A DNA stretch of 64,000 nt from assembly GCA_964496435.1 (NCBI GenBank), contig CAZBZP010000002.1, positions 1-64,000 of the forward strand. The letters run 5' to 3'. Positions 50,636-58,392 of this stretch are shown piece by piece (positions within the stretch are counted from its first letter, which is position 1; each line of letters starts with the position of its first letter). Both the position numbers and the translations under genes were made by a program. The notes under the pieces were generated by a model. The model saw nothing but the letters and a program-made list of their open reading frames with translations, did not search any database and was not told the origin of the DNA. This DNA comes from Berkiella sp964496435 (GTDB taxonomy: Bacteria; Pseudomonadota; Gammaproteobacteria; Berkiellales; Berkiellaceae).

Positions 50636-50705
50636 AAATCCCCCAGCTCGCTTTGCTCGCAGCCCCCTTTTAATCAAAGTGGGCAATTGGTTCGCTGCGC
50701 TCACC
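50636..50705. repeat. Single left arm of the palindromic repeat
   Basis: AAATCCCCC, an AGCTCGC-TTT-GCTCGC spacer, AGCCCCCTTTTAATCAAAGTGGGC and then ATTGGTTCGCTGCGCTCACC match the left half of the 4197-4361 element (ATTGGTTCGCTTCGCTCACC there). The right half is absent. The rest of 50574-50854 holds the tRNA terminator and A/T-rich DNA without a gene. Confidence 0.75.
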
Positions 50706-50854
50706 GCTTGAAGCATAGAATTTAGTTGTCAATTTAAACACTACAGTCTGGCCTCCCGTCCTATCCCTAACCCAACATATCACCTCATTATTTATAACTT
50801 AGTTTTATAACATATATAATTGCCTTAACTATCTCATTATCAAGGCAACTACCC

Positions 50855-52345
50855 ATGTTGGATAATTATTTCACAACCTCACAGTGGCTAAACTTAGCTT
50901 CGAAGGTAAATCCCCATACGCAGCCTCTTTATTCAACAGTACAGTATTCCTTTGCGCAGCCGTCATCATCTGATGAAGAGATGGGTAGTGAATCGCTTGA
51001 GATGGACGTGGAAGCAAAAGACTATGCACAAGCCATTGCAATAGCACAGGCTTTGGAAAATAGTACGCAAACGCAAGACTTCGATATTGTGCAGGATTCG
51101 CCTCACATGTTGGTTGAGGAGAATACCGCGCCAACATTTGAAACACAGGCTCACGCTACACAGGCTAGCAATATAGATTTACAAAGCTTTTTTGAATCAC
51201 TCAATCAAGCAAGACAATATGTCTTAGCACAAGATGATGAATTGGCAAATTTAATAACACAGCAAGACTTAAATCAGATCTATGATTTTGTATTAAATAC
51301 CCCTGAGATAGCGCAGGGTATGAATAATATGCTTGCCAATCAGAGTATTTATCTTTCAAAAGAACAATCGGGTTTGTCCAGATCGCTTAGCTTTATACGT
51401 TCAAGAAATAATGAATACAAATTAATGCTTGAAACCAAAAGTAAAGTTGCTGATGGCACAAAACATCAAACCAAACCTGAAAGTGGCGCCGAGAAAAAAG
51501 GAAAATCAGCATGGCGTCTTGATACTTACCCCCCGACACCTTATTTTAATTTGGTCGTTGTGCTAGACTGCGAAGATAAATTAGAAAAAATTCAAAAAGA
51601 AGTTGCCTGCTCACAATTCTTTACCTCAGATTATGTCAATGAAAATGAACTTGGCCCTGTGCATGAGCGAAATGGAAAAGTCAAAATCAGCATTTATTCT
51701 CAAAGAGCAGTGTGTGATTTAAGCAAAATCATTGATAAAGGGATCCCTTTGGATGAAAAATACTTAATCATGTCTGATATTTTACGTGGTGTAAAACAAT
51801 TTCATGATGCAGGTTTCGTAATCCAAGATTTAAAACCTGCAAATATTTTGGTTTTTTCAAAGCAGGGTAAATGTCGAGCTAAAATAACCGATTTTGGTCT
51901 TGTCGAAGCTGAATATGCCGGTAGGGCATTGGCAACAAGGGGTTATCAATCACCGGAGATTGCTTATGCCTATTCGAGCCAAGATCCCAATAATGAATCT
52001 TTAAACTATCTTTATCAGTATTTTCAAATTTCAAAAGAAAGAACCTATGCTAATTTATCCCACAATCCTTGTGCTGGATCTGACAAAAATTTGTGGAATT
52101 TGTCCAATAAAGCAAATGATATCTGGGCTTTGGGTATATTGTTTTATGAGTTGCTATATGATGGCAAACATCCTCATTCATACAATGCACAGCAGACTAT
52201 AAAAAGTAATCCCTTTCTTCGTGGCTTACTACAAGAAAACCGTCATGACAGAGTCAATATTGATGGCGCAATAAATGAATTTAATAAATGCTATAAACCG
52301 AATCTTGCTTCTAAACATCGCAAACATGGAATTTATCCACGTTAA
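50855..52345 (+). CDS. Divergent eukaryote-like Ser/Thr kinase with long N-terminal extension
   Basis: The 496-residue protein has a kinase C-lobe at about 270-480: IQDLKPANIL (Asp325, Lys327, Asn330), the ITDFGLVEAE magnesium loop (Asp346), TRGYQSPEIAYA and NDIWALGILFYELLYDGKHP. The HRD motif reads IQD, so the Arg that usually contacts the phosphorylated loop is lost. No convincing Gly-rich loop or VAIK lysine is seen, so catalytic ability is uncertain. Residues 1-220 are acidic and polar with no known domain. No membrane segment is present, unlike housekeeping PknB-type kinases. In this context it is a candidate host-directed protein. It lies directly after the tRNA-Ser terminator and the repeat arm. 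Confidence 0.82.
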   Translation: MLDNYFTTSQWLNLASKVNPHTQPLYSTVQYSFAQPSSSDEEMGSESLEMDVEAKDYAQAIAIAQALENSTQTQDFDIVQDSPHMLVEENTAPTFETQAHATQASNIDLQSFFESLNQARQYVLAQDDELANLITQQDLNQIYDFVLNTPEIAQGMNNMLANQSIYLSKEQSGLSRSLSFIRSRNNEYKLMLETKSKVADGTKHQTKPESGAEKKGKSAWRLDTYPPTPYFNLVVVLDCEDKLEKIQKEVACSQFFTSDYVNENELGPVHERNGKVKISIYSQRAVCDLSKIIDKGIPLDEKYLIMSDILRGVKQFHDAGFVIQDLKPANILVFSKQGKCRAKITDFGLVEAEYAGRALATRGYQSPEIAYAYSSQDPNNESLNYLYQYFQISKERTYANLSHNPCAGSDKNLWNLSNKANDIWALGILFYELLYDGKHPHSYNAQQTIKSNPFLRGLLQENRHDRVNIDGAINEFNKCYKPNLASKHRKHGIYPR

Positions 52346-52385
52346 GACTTCAATTATGAAGAATGAAGTGCATGCTGTTCTCGAA

Positions 52386-52454
52386 TGGCGTATGGGGGAA
52401 CACTTTTTTTATGGCGTACCCATGAAATAAAGTTGTTTCCTCATGCGTCCCGCG
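52386..52454 (+). repeat. Dispersed hairpin repeat, second family, copy B
   Basis: This 69-base segment matches the minus strand of 47053-47120 (shared AACACTTTTTT, ATGG, ATGAAATAAAGTTGTTT and GTCCCGCG). It lies between the convergent kinase and GNAT genes and can form the same imperfect hairpin. Confidence 0.7.
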
Positions 52455-52470
52455 GTCTTTTACGCTTTAT

Positions 52471-53019
52471 TCAAAGCAAATATTCACGCTTGTTTAATCG
52501 ATACAGCACATGCCAACTAAGAGGATGGTCATGCGGTAATGCAGGATGATGAAAATTATCTTTAGGATCATGATGCATGCCTAATTTTTGCATGACACGT
52601 TGCGAACGCACATTGGCAGGAATCGTTAAAGAAACAATTTCAGGTAGATTAAATTCCCTAAAACCTTTATCTAATAAAAGCTTTGCCGCCTCAGTGGCAT
52701 AACCTTTGCCCCAATGCTGACTGCTTAAGCGCCAACCGATTTCTACCGTAGGCGCAAAATGGGTCTTTTGGGTATATTGTTGCAAACCGACATAACCAAT
52801 AAATTCGTGGGTATCTTTGGTTTCACAGGCATAAAGACCAAAACTATGTTCTTCAAAATGCGCAACTATTCTATCTCTAAAGGCAGTGGATTCTTCTTTT
52901 GAAAGTAGCGCCGGCATATGTTCCATCACCAAAGGGTCTTGGTTGATGAGCACAAAGGGCGCTAAATCTTCAGTTTTCCACTCACGCAGAATAAGGCGTT
53001 GGCTTTCAAAAGTTTTCAT
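52471..53019 (-). CDS. GNAT acetyltransferase (RimJ/RimL-like)
   Basis: A 182-residue cytoplasmic N-acetyltransferase of the RimJ/RimL type. It starts MKTFESQRLILREWKTEDL, has a strand IGYVGLQQYT and the acetyl-CoA-binding segment GWRLSSQHWGKGYATEAAKL (about 96-115), then IPANVRSQRVMQKLGM. The gene begins ten bases after the stop of the leader-peptide gene at 53030 and has little ribosome site of its own, so the two are probably coupled. Acetylation of the peptide or of its target, as self-protection, is a possibility; a general housekeeping role is equally possible. Confidence 0.9.
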   Translation of the reverse strand: MKTFESQRLILREWKTEDLAPFVLINQDPLVMEHMPALLSKEESTAFRDRIVAHFEEHSFGLYACETKDTHEFIGYVGLQQYTQKTHFAPTVEIGWRLSSQHWGKGYATEAAKLLLDKGFREFNLPEIVSLTIPANVRSQRVMQKLGMHHDPKDNFHHPALPHDHPLSWHVLYRLNKREYLL

Positions 53020-53029
53020 GCATCAAAGT

Positions 53030-53326
53030 TTATGACACTTGATTTTGGAATGCTATACCTGCTTTGGGACCTAATAACCAATAATTGAAGGCTTTTGATG
53101 CGCCATCTGGAAAATCTTTTGCATTTGCAAACCCAACTGGTATACACATTAAAGTGGTCATTGTGGTTGCAGTAATGCCAATTGCCAAGGAAATAGGTGC
53201 CAACAGGGCTCTTTTAGTGCCAATGGTCATACAACCTATTGCTTCTAAGGCCATAAAGGCGCCAAACACAGCAAGCGCACCAGAACCTGAAATTTCTTGG
53301 GTTTCATTGAATGTTAATTCTCTCAT
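53030..53326 (-). CDS. Small peptide with bacteriocin-type leader (GS variant)
   Basis: The 98-residue product starts MRELTFNETQEISGSGA, the same leader pattern as at 10587 (MREL, conserved Glu, I-x-G), with Ser or Ala at the second Gly position depending on alignment. The core is hydrophobic and alanine/glycine-rich (LAVFGAFMALEAIGC; PISLAIGITATTMTTLMCI) with a polar tail. GGAG lies about ten bases before the ATG. It directly precedes the GNAT gene. No C39 exporter is visible. It could be a bacteriocin-like precursor or another peptide exported by this route. Confidence 0.65.
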   Translation of the reverse strand: MRELTFNETQEISGSGALAVFGAFMALEAIGCMTIGTKRALLAPISLAIGITATTMTTLMCIPVGFANAKDFPDGASKAFNYWLLGPKAGIAFQNQVS

Positions 53327-53471
53327 GCGATAGTGACTCCACAGTTAGTTATGTGAGCCAATTTACTAACACAATGGTGTTTTGTCAATCAAATTCTACC
53401 GTATAGAGGCACTTCAATATAAAACTATGACATGGTTAAAAGTATGATGTGGTTATAAGTGTTGCATGTAC

Positions 53472-54728
53472 TCAGGAATACTTCATATGGGCGTGTTCAG
53501 TTTTATCCTCAGAGGGGGCCTTTGTTTGTTGTTTGCCAACTTGTGCGGCTGTTGTGGCTTTAAAATTACTAAATCCTGTGAGCATCAGCGGGTTACCCTG
53601 TTCTTGGGTGGGGGCTTGGGGTTTGGCATCAAATCTCGTGCTAACAGTGGTTGTTTGTGTCGTGCCTATAGAGAGTGGATTTTTTTGTTCTTGGCCTCTT
53701 AAATCAAAATCTTTACTTTCTTTAAGATGTTGGGCTAAGGTTTTCATGACTTCAGAAATGGAAGGTCTGTCTTTAGGATTGGCGCGCAGCATGGGGTCTG
53801 TGATTGCGGGCGGTAATTTCAAATCATCTCTGAACATCACACCAAGAGAATAAACATCCCCTGAAAAGGACATGACTCTATCGCCTTTTGATTTATCATA
53901 AGTCATGCCACTACTTCTTTCTTTAGCAGTATTTTTTGCATCGGTATTTGCTTCGCCCTTAGGAAATCTTACTTCAGGTGGCGTATAACCTGGTGTACCA
54001 ATGGGTTTATCACTTTGTACTACCACAGAGGTTGTGCCTGGTTTCACTTTATTGGAAAGTCCAAAGTCGATAGGCGCTACAGTTATCATTTCACCTTGCA
54101 AACTTATCAAGAAATTTTGTGGCTTGATGTCACTATGAACAATATTATGTGCATGTAAATTGGCAATTTGTTGGGTACACATAAAAGCTATATGGAGGTT
54201 TTGTGTGTTATTGGCATTTTGGGCAGCTTGGTTTGGTTCATTGCCAGCATAATAATCTGCATAATCGACATAGGTATTTGCGCTGTTGGCGTTTTTCCTT
54301 AGAAACTTGCTTAAATCTTCACCTTTTTCTAAATCCATTACCGTGTATAATTTTTGCTTTGTTTTGGTGCCCATGACTTCCTTTTCTTTATCAAGTTTCT
54401 TTGCTGCCTGGCCATGAAATTTTCCTAATAGGCTCAAAATTTGTAGCTCAGCGTCTTTCTCACTTTTTAATCCACGACCTTCAATTTTAACGGCAAATTG
54501 CTTGCCTTCTTTTGTTTCTATTAACTGCACTTTGCCAAAGCCACCTTTACCTAAACAATCTTTGGTTTGCTTTGCATAAACCTGACCATCAACACAAATA
54601 AATTTAAAATTATGAGAGGGGTATTCGGGATTGGGAGTGCTAAAAGTTACGCCTTTTTGGTTTTTTGATTTCTCAAAATACTTTTCAGCTTCTTTCCAGG
54701 CTTCTGCAGGGATATCTAAACGTAACAT
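53472..54728 (-). CDS. Eukaryote-like Ser/Thr protein kinase
   Basis: The 418-residue protein has a nearly complete kinase domain at about 55-340. It shows the Gly-rich loop LGKGGFGKV (about 59-67), Lys81 in AVK, helix-C Glu94, catalytic HSDIKPQN (Asp200, Lys202, Asn205; HRD reads HSD), Asp221 in DFG, and the GTPGYTPPE activation segment. The Arg-to-Ser change suggests activity without loop phosphorylation. An insertion of about 30 Asn/Ala/Tyr-rich residues (145-175) lies before the catalytic loop. The last about 80 residues are Gln/Thr/Lys-rich and lack a membrane helix or PASTA repeats. GAGG supports ATG 54728. A secreted or cytosolic signalling kinase is inferred. Confidence 0.9.
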   Translation of the reverse strand: MLRLDIPAEAWKEAEKYFEKSKNQKGVTFSTPNPEYPSHNFKFICVDGQVYAKQTKDCLGKGGFGKVQLIETKEGKQFAVKIEGRGLKSEKDAELQILSLLGKFHGQAAKKLDKEKEVMGTKTKQKLYTVMDLEKGEDLSKFLRKNANSANTYVDYADYYAGNEPNQAAQNANNTQNLHIAFMCTQQIANLHAHNIVHSDIKPQNFLISLQGEMITVAPIDFGLSNKVKPGTTSVVVQSDKPIGTPGYTPPEVRFPKGEANTDAKNTAKERSSGMTYDKSKGDRVMSFSGDVYSLGVMFRDDLKLPPAITDPMLRANPKDRPSISEVMKTLAQHLKESKDFDLRGQEQKNPLSIGTTQTTTVSTRFDAKPQAPTQEQGNPLMLTGFSNFKATTAAQVGKQQTKAPSEDKTEHAHMKYS

Positions 54729-54827
54729 CGTATTGCGCCTCAACTACTTTATTCAGCGTCATATAATATATGTTATCAAACTAAGTAGTTGGTAGCTATG
54801 CACTCTAGGGATAAAGAGTTAAGCATT

Positions 54828-54850
54828 TGATTTTTTGATGAAAAAAATCA
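54828..54850. terminator. A/T-rich hairpin downstream of the patatin gene
   Basis: TGATTTTTT (54828-54836) and AAAAAAATCA (54841-54850) form an A/T stem between the patatin gene and the downstream kinase gene, both on the minus strand. It may end the patatin transcript. The stem is weak and lacks G/C pairs. Confidence 0.35.
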
Positions 54851-54918
54851 GATGGGGGGTTACACGAATAATTTAAAGCACTATATAAATAGGTAGTTTT
54901 GGTTGCAACAACACCTGT

Positions 54919-56067
54919 TTACCAAGGCGCACTGACAGTAGCATGAGAACAGATTTCATGAATGCCAACCCCAATGTCTGCAGGAATGGGTTCAAGCCAG
55001 GGTGATTTTTCAATCGCTGTAAGCCCGTCTTTATAACCTGCATTGATGCGCTCTTCAATGGAAAGTTTTGAGAACTCAAAGTCCTTTGAGGAAAGCTCAT
55101 TATGAGGAGCGGTATATAAAAATCGCACAAAATGCATAATAGTATCGATACATTCATTTTCATATATCTTTTTAACTTCAGGATCTTTTTGTACATGTTC
55201 TGGCATTTTCTGATATAAAAAATGAATTTCTCTTCTTAAACGTAAAATTTCCAAAAAGGATTGCAAATGCATTCTATCTTGGCTTGAATACATGATGTCC
55301 TTATAACGCTTCATGACATCATCAAGTGTTTTTGGATTTAAACCAAATGAATCAAATAAATTCGCCATAAAACATAAGGTATTAACATGATGAGAATCAT
55401 TAATAATAGCTTGAACAGGCGTGTTGCTTAAAACACCACCATCCCAATAATATTCATTTTCAATTTTAACAGCGGCAAAAGCAGGTGGCAGGGCACAACT
55501 GGCTAAGACATGATCGGGGGTTAATGTTTGCTTATTACTATCAAAGAAAACGGCTTTTCCTTTTTGCACTTCCACAGCACCGATAGTAAAACGCACTTTA
55601 CCACTATTGAGCAGATCCCAATCAATCAATTTTTCAAGTGTTTTTCGCAATGGTGTGGCAACATAAAAGCTAATGTTATCCGCTGAGCCATTGGTTTCAA
55701 GAAGGGGGTTTTTAAGCCTTGGGCTAAACATGCCAGGCTGACCAAACAGTAAGCTTGATTGCGCGCTGATATAATTAAACCATTGTCTGGTTTTCTCATC
55801 ATGCGGTGTAAAGCCTGGGATCACAACCCGTGAAACTAAGTCCCAGAACTCTTCTAGACGTTCAATACGCTTTTGGGGTGGGTTGCCTGCTATTAGTGCA
55901 GCATTAATGGAACCAATAGAAGTACCTATCACCCAATCTGGCTGATATTCGTTTTCGTGTAAGGCTTTGAAAATACCAAGTTGATAGGCGCCCAGTGCGC
56001 CACCACCTTGGAATACATAGGCAATGCGTTCTATGGCTTTATTACTTGCTTTTACTTTGTTTTTCAT
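54919..56067 (-). CDS. Patatin-like phospholipase
   Basis: A 382-residue patatin-fold lipid acyl hydrolase. The oxyanion hole is FQGGGALGAYQLG (about 19-31), the catalytic serine is Ser50 in GTSIGS, and the catalytic aspartate is Asp209 in DGGVLSNTP. The C-terminal region resembles the DUF3734 extension found in many bacterial patatins (LEILRLRREIHFLYQKMP). No signal peptide is present. Patatins of Legionella and relatives include secreted virulence phospholipases, but housekeeping members also exist. It lies at the edge of the accessory block after tRNA-Ser. Confidence 0.92.
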   Translation of the reverse strand: MKNKVKASNKAIERIAYVFQGGGALGAYQLGIFKALHENEYQPDWVIGTSIGSINAALIAGNPPQKRIERLEEFWDLVSRVVIPGFTPHDEKTRQWFNYISAQSSLLFGQPGMFSPRLKNPLLETNGSADNISFYVATPLRKTLEKLIDWDLLNSGKVRFTIGAVEVQKGKAVFFDSNKQTLTPDHVLASCALPPAFAAVKIENEYYWDGGVLSNTPVQAIINDSHHVNTLCFMANLFDSFGLNPKTLDDVMKRYKDIMYSSQDRMHLQSFLEILRLRREIHFLYQKMPEHVQKDPEVKKIYENECIDTIMHFVRFLYTAPHNELSSKDFEFSKLSIEERINAGYKDGLTAIEKSPWLEPIPADIGVGIHEICSHATVSAPW

Positions 56068-56161
56068 AAGCTGCGTATTTTTCCAGGGATAAAATGCTCA
56101 CTCTTTTATAATGATCGACACCAAAGAGTAAGTACTTGAATGTAACTGTGCATACACATAG

Positions 56162-57280
56162 TCATTCTAATGTACGAGAAAATTTCCAGCCGGCAATGGA
56201 TAAGGTAAAGAAAGCGATTAGCACCATGGGCCAAATATGTTGTAACACTTCTAAGGTTCCCATGTTTTTGAGAAACACACCTTTGATGATGATAAACAGA
56301 TGGGTAATAGGAATAATCCAAGAAACAGGTTGCAACCAATACGGCATATTTTCAATGGGGGTAGCAAAGCCAGAGAGCAACATAGTTGGCATAATAAAGG
56401 CAAATAGGCCAAGCATGGCTTGTTGCTGTGTTTGGCACAAAGATGAGATAAACAAGCCAACGCCAATGATAGAGATAATAAACACAATCATGCTCAAATA
56501 AAACAAGAGAAATGAACCCTGAAAAGGGATCTGATAAATTGCCATAGCTAAAATCATGATAAGAGAACTTTCAGCAAGACCGATAATCATGGCAGGGATC
56601 ATTTTGCCGACAAGGATTTCCCAGGGTTTTAAGGGAGAGACCAGTAATTGATCAAAAGTACCCATTTCTCTTTCTCTTGCTACAGAAAGGCCTGTTACAA
56701 TCAAACCTATCACCATGCTTAAAATACCTACTAGCTGCGGTACAGTATAATAAAGATAATCTAAGTTAGGGTTAAACCACGATCTAAAGCTTACCTCTAC
56801 ATCATTAGTGATATTTATATCTTGTTGTATTTGTATATCCTTATTAAAATTTTGAATAATGCGTTGGATATACCCTTGTACAATCGGTGATGAATTTGAT
56901 TTGCGGCCATCTAAAATAAGTTGTACCGTTGGTGCGCTGCCTTGGGCCAGCAATTTAGAAAAATTTGGTTGAATATATAGACCGACAATGACCTTCTGAT
57001 TATTAATAGCGTTTGTAAGTTGGCTATTGGTTTTGGCTTCATAGACATTGCTAAAATAAGGTGAGCCTTTAATCCGCTCTATCAACTCATTACTATACCA
57101 TCCACCATCTTGATTCAAATAGGCAATCGAAATATTACGCACTTCAAGGGTTGCGGCATTTGCAAAAAGAAGAAGTTGCATGATAGGTGGCATGACAAGC
57201 ACGATTCTGGCCTTTTTATCTTTTAAAATGGCCAGTAGTTCTTTAATCACTAAGGCTTTGATGCGAAAATAGGATTTCAT
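56162..57280 (-). CDS. ABC-2 exporter permease (YhhJ-like), second of two
   Basis: A 372-residue permease with one N-terminal membrane segment, a large periplasmic loop (about 45-175) and five C-terminal segments. It carries LSVAREREMGTFDQLLVSPL (about 208-227) and the C-terminal LSGFATPIENMPYWLQPVSW, both typical of YhhJ/YbhS-type ABC-2 permeases. Its start overlaps the preceding permease gene by four bases. It is the last gene of the hlyD-ATPase-permease-permease operon. Confidence 0.92.
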   Translation of the reverse strand: MKSYFRIKALVIKELLAILKDKKARIVLVMPPIMQLLLFANAATLEVRNISIAYLNQDGGWYSNELIERIKGSPYFSNVYEAKTNSQLTNAINNQKVIVGLYIQPNFSKLLAQGSAPTVQLILDGRKSNSSPIVQGYIQRIIQNFNKDIQIQQDINITNDVEVSFRSWFNPNLDYLYYTVPQLVGILSMVIGLIVTGLSVAREREMGTFDQLLVSPLKPWEILVGKMIPAMIIGLAESSLIMILAMAIYQIPFQGSFLLFYLSMIVFIISIIGVGLFISSLCQTQQQAMLGLFAFIMPTMLLSGFATPIENMPYWLQPVSWIIPITHLFIIIKGVFLKNMGTLEVLQHIWPMVLIAFFTLSIAGWKFSRTLE

Positions 57281-58392
57281 TCTAAACTCTTTTTGCTCTT
57301 TCTAACGACAATAAATAAAAAGAAACTCGCAATAGCTAACATGGCAAGCATATTAGGGATAATCTCGGACCAAATAACGCCGGCTAAAAAGCTAGTCTGA
57401 ATGATAGAGACAAAATAACGAGCCGGTAGTAAATAGGTTACCGCTTTAAGGGCTGTTGGCATGGATTGAATTTCATATAAGAAACCTGAAAGCATATATG
57501 CTGGCAAAAATGCTGCATTGATGGCGGCTTGGCTTGCGACAAATTGATTTTTCGACAAGGTTGATATTAATAAGCCCTGGCTCAGACCCGCAAGCAAAAA
57601 AATGGCTGTTGCTAGGGAGAGTAGCCATATAGAGCCAACAAACGGCACACCAAAAACAAAAACCGAGCTTGAAACACATAATATCATTGAACACATACCT
57701 AAGATAAAGTAGGGGGTAACTTTGCCAATGATAAGTTCACTGATATGAATAGGTGTTGATAAAATTGCTTCCATAGAGCCCCTTTCCCATTCTCTGGCAA
57801 CCACCAGTGCGGTAAGGAGTGTTCCAATTAAAGCCATAATGATAGCAATAGAACCAGGTAAAATGACGTTACGACTTTTCAGTTCAGGATTAAACCAGAT
57901 CCTGGCTTGCGTGCGAATAGAGGGGATATCAAGGCCTTGTTGTTCTTGTTGGCTGGCGCGCCAGTTCTCAACTACGCCGTTGGCATAATTTAGCACAAAG
58001 CTTGCTGTATTTGTTTCACTACCATCTGCAATGACTTGCACTGGGGATGTTTCATCACGCTGCAATTTAGCCGTAAAATCTTGGGGGATAACAACTAAAC
58101 CTCTGAGCCTACCAGCCACTAGTTCCTCAGTTAAAGTCTCACGATGCGTGTCTGTTCTCACATTAAAATAGGTGGTGCTTTCAAAAGCTTTGGCCAAGCT
58201 TCTAGCCTCGGGGGAAGTATCCTCTAAAACCAAACCAATACGTATATTATTCAAATCAAGATTAACGCCAAAGGCGAATAAAAACATCATAATTGCAGGC
58301 AGTATGACCGCGATGATAAGTGTACTTGGATCGCGCCATGCTTGAAGCGATTCTTTATAAGTAAAGGCAAATAACCGTTCTAGGGAAATCAT
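57277..58392 (-). CDS. ABC-2 exporter permease, first of two
   Basis: A 371-residue permease with the same layout as its neighbour: TYKESLQAWRDPSTLIIAVI at the start, periplasmic loop, VVAREWERGSMEAILSTPIH and LSGFLYEIQSMPTALKAVTY. In E. coli RbbA this permease function is fused to the ATPase; here it is a separate gene. It overlaps both the ATPase gene and the second permease gene by four bases. Confidence 0.92.
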   Translation of the reverse strand: MISLERLFAFTYKESLQAWRDPSTLIIAVILPAIMMFLFAFGVNLDLNNIRIGLVLEDTSPEARSLAKAFESTTYFNVRTDTHRETLTEELVAGRLRGLVVIPQDFTAKLQRDETSPVQVIADGSETNTASFVLNYANGVVENWRASQQEQQGLDIPSIRTQARIWFNPELKSRNVILPGSIAIIMALIGTLLTALVVAREWERGSMEAILSTPIHISELIIGKVTPYFILGMCSMILCVSSSVFVFGVPFVGSIWLLSLATAIFLLAGLSQGLLISTLSKNQFVASQAAINAAFLPAYMLSGFLYEIQSMPTALKAVTYLLPARYFVSIIQTSFLAGVIWSEIIPNMLAMLAIASFFLFIVVRKSKKSLE

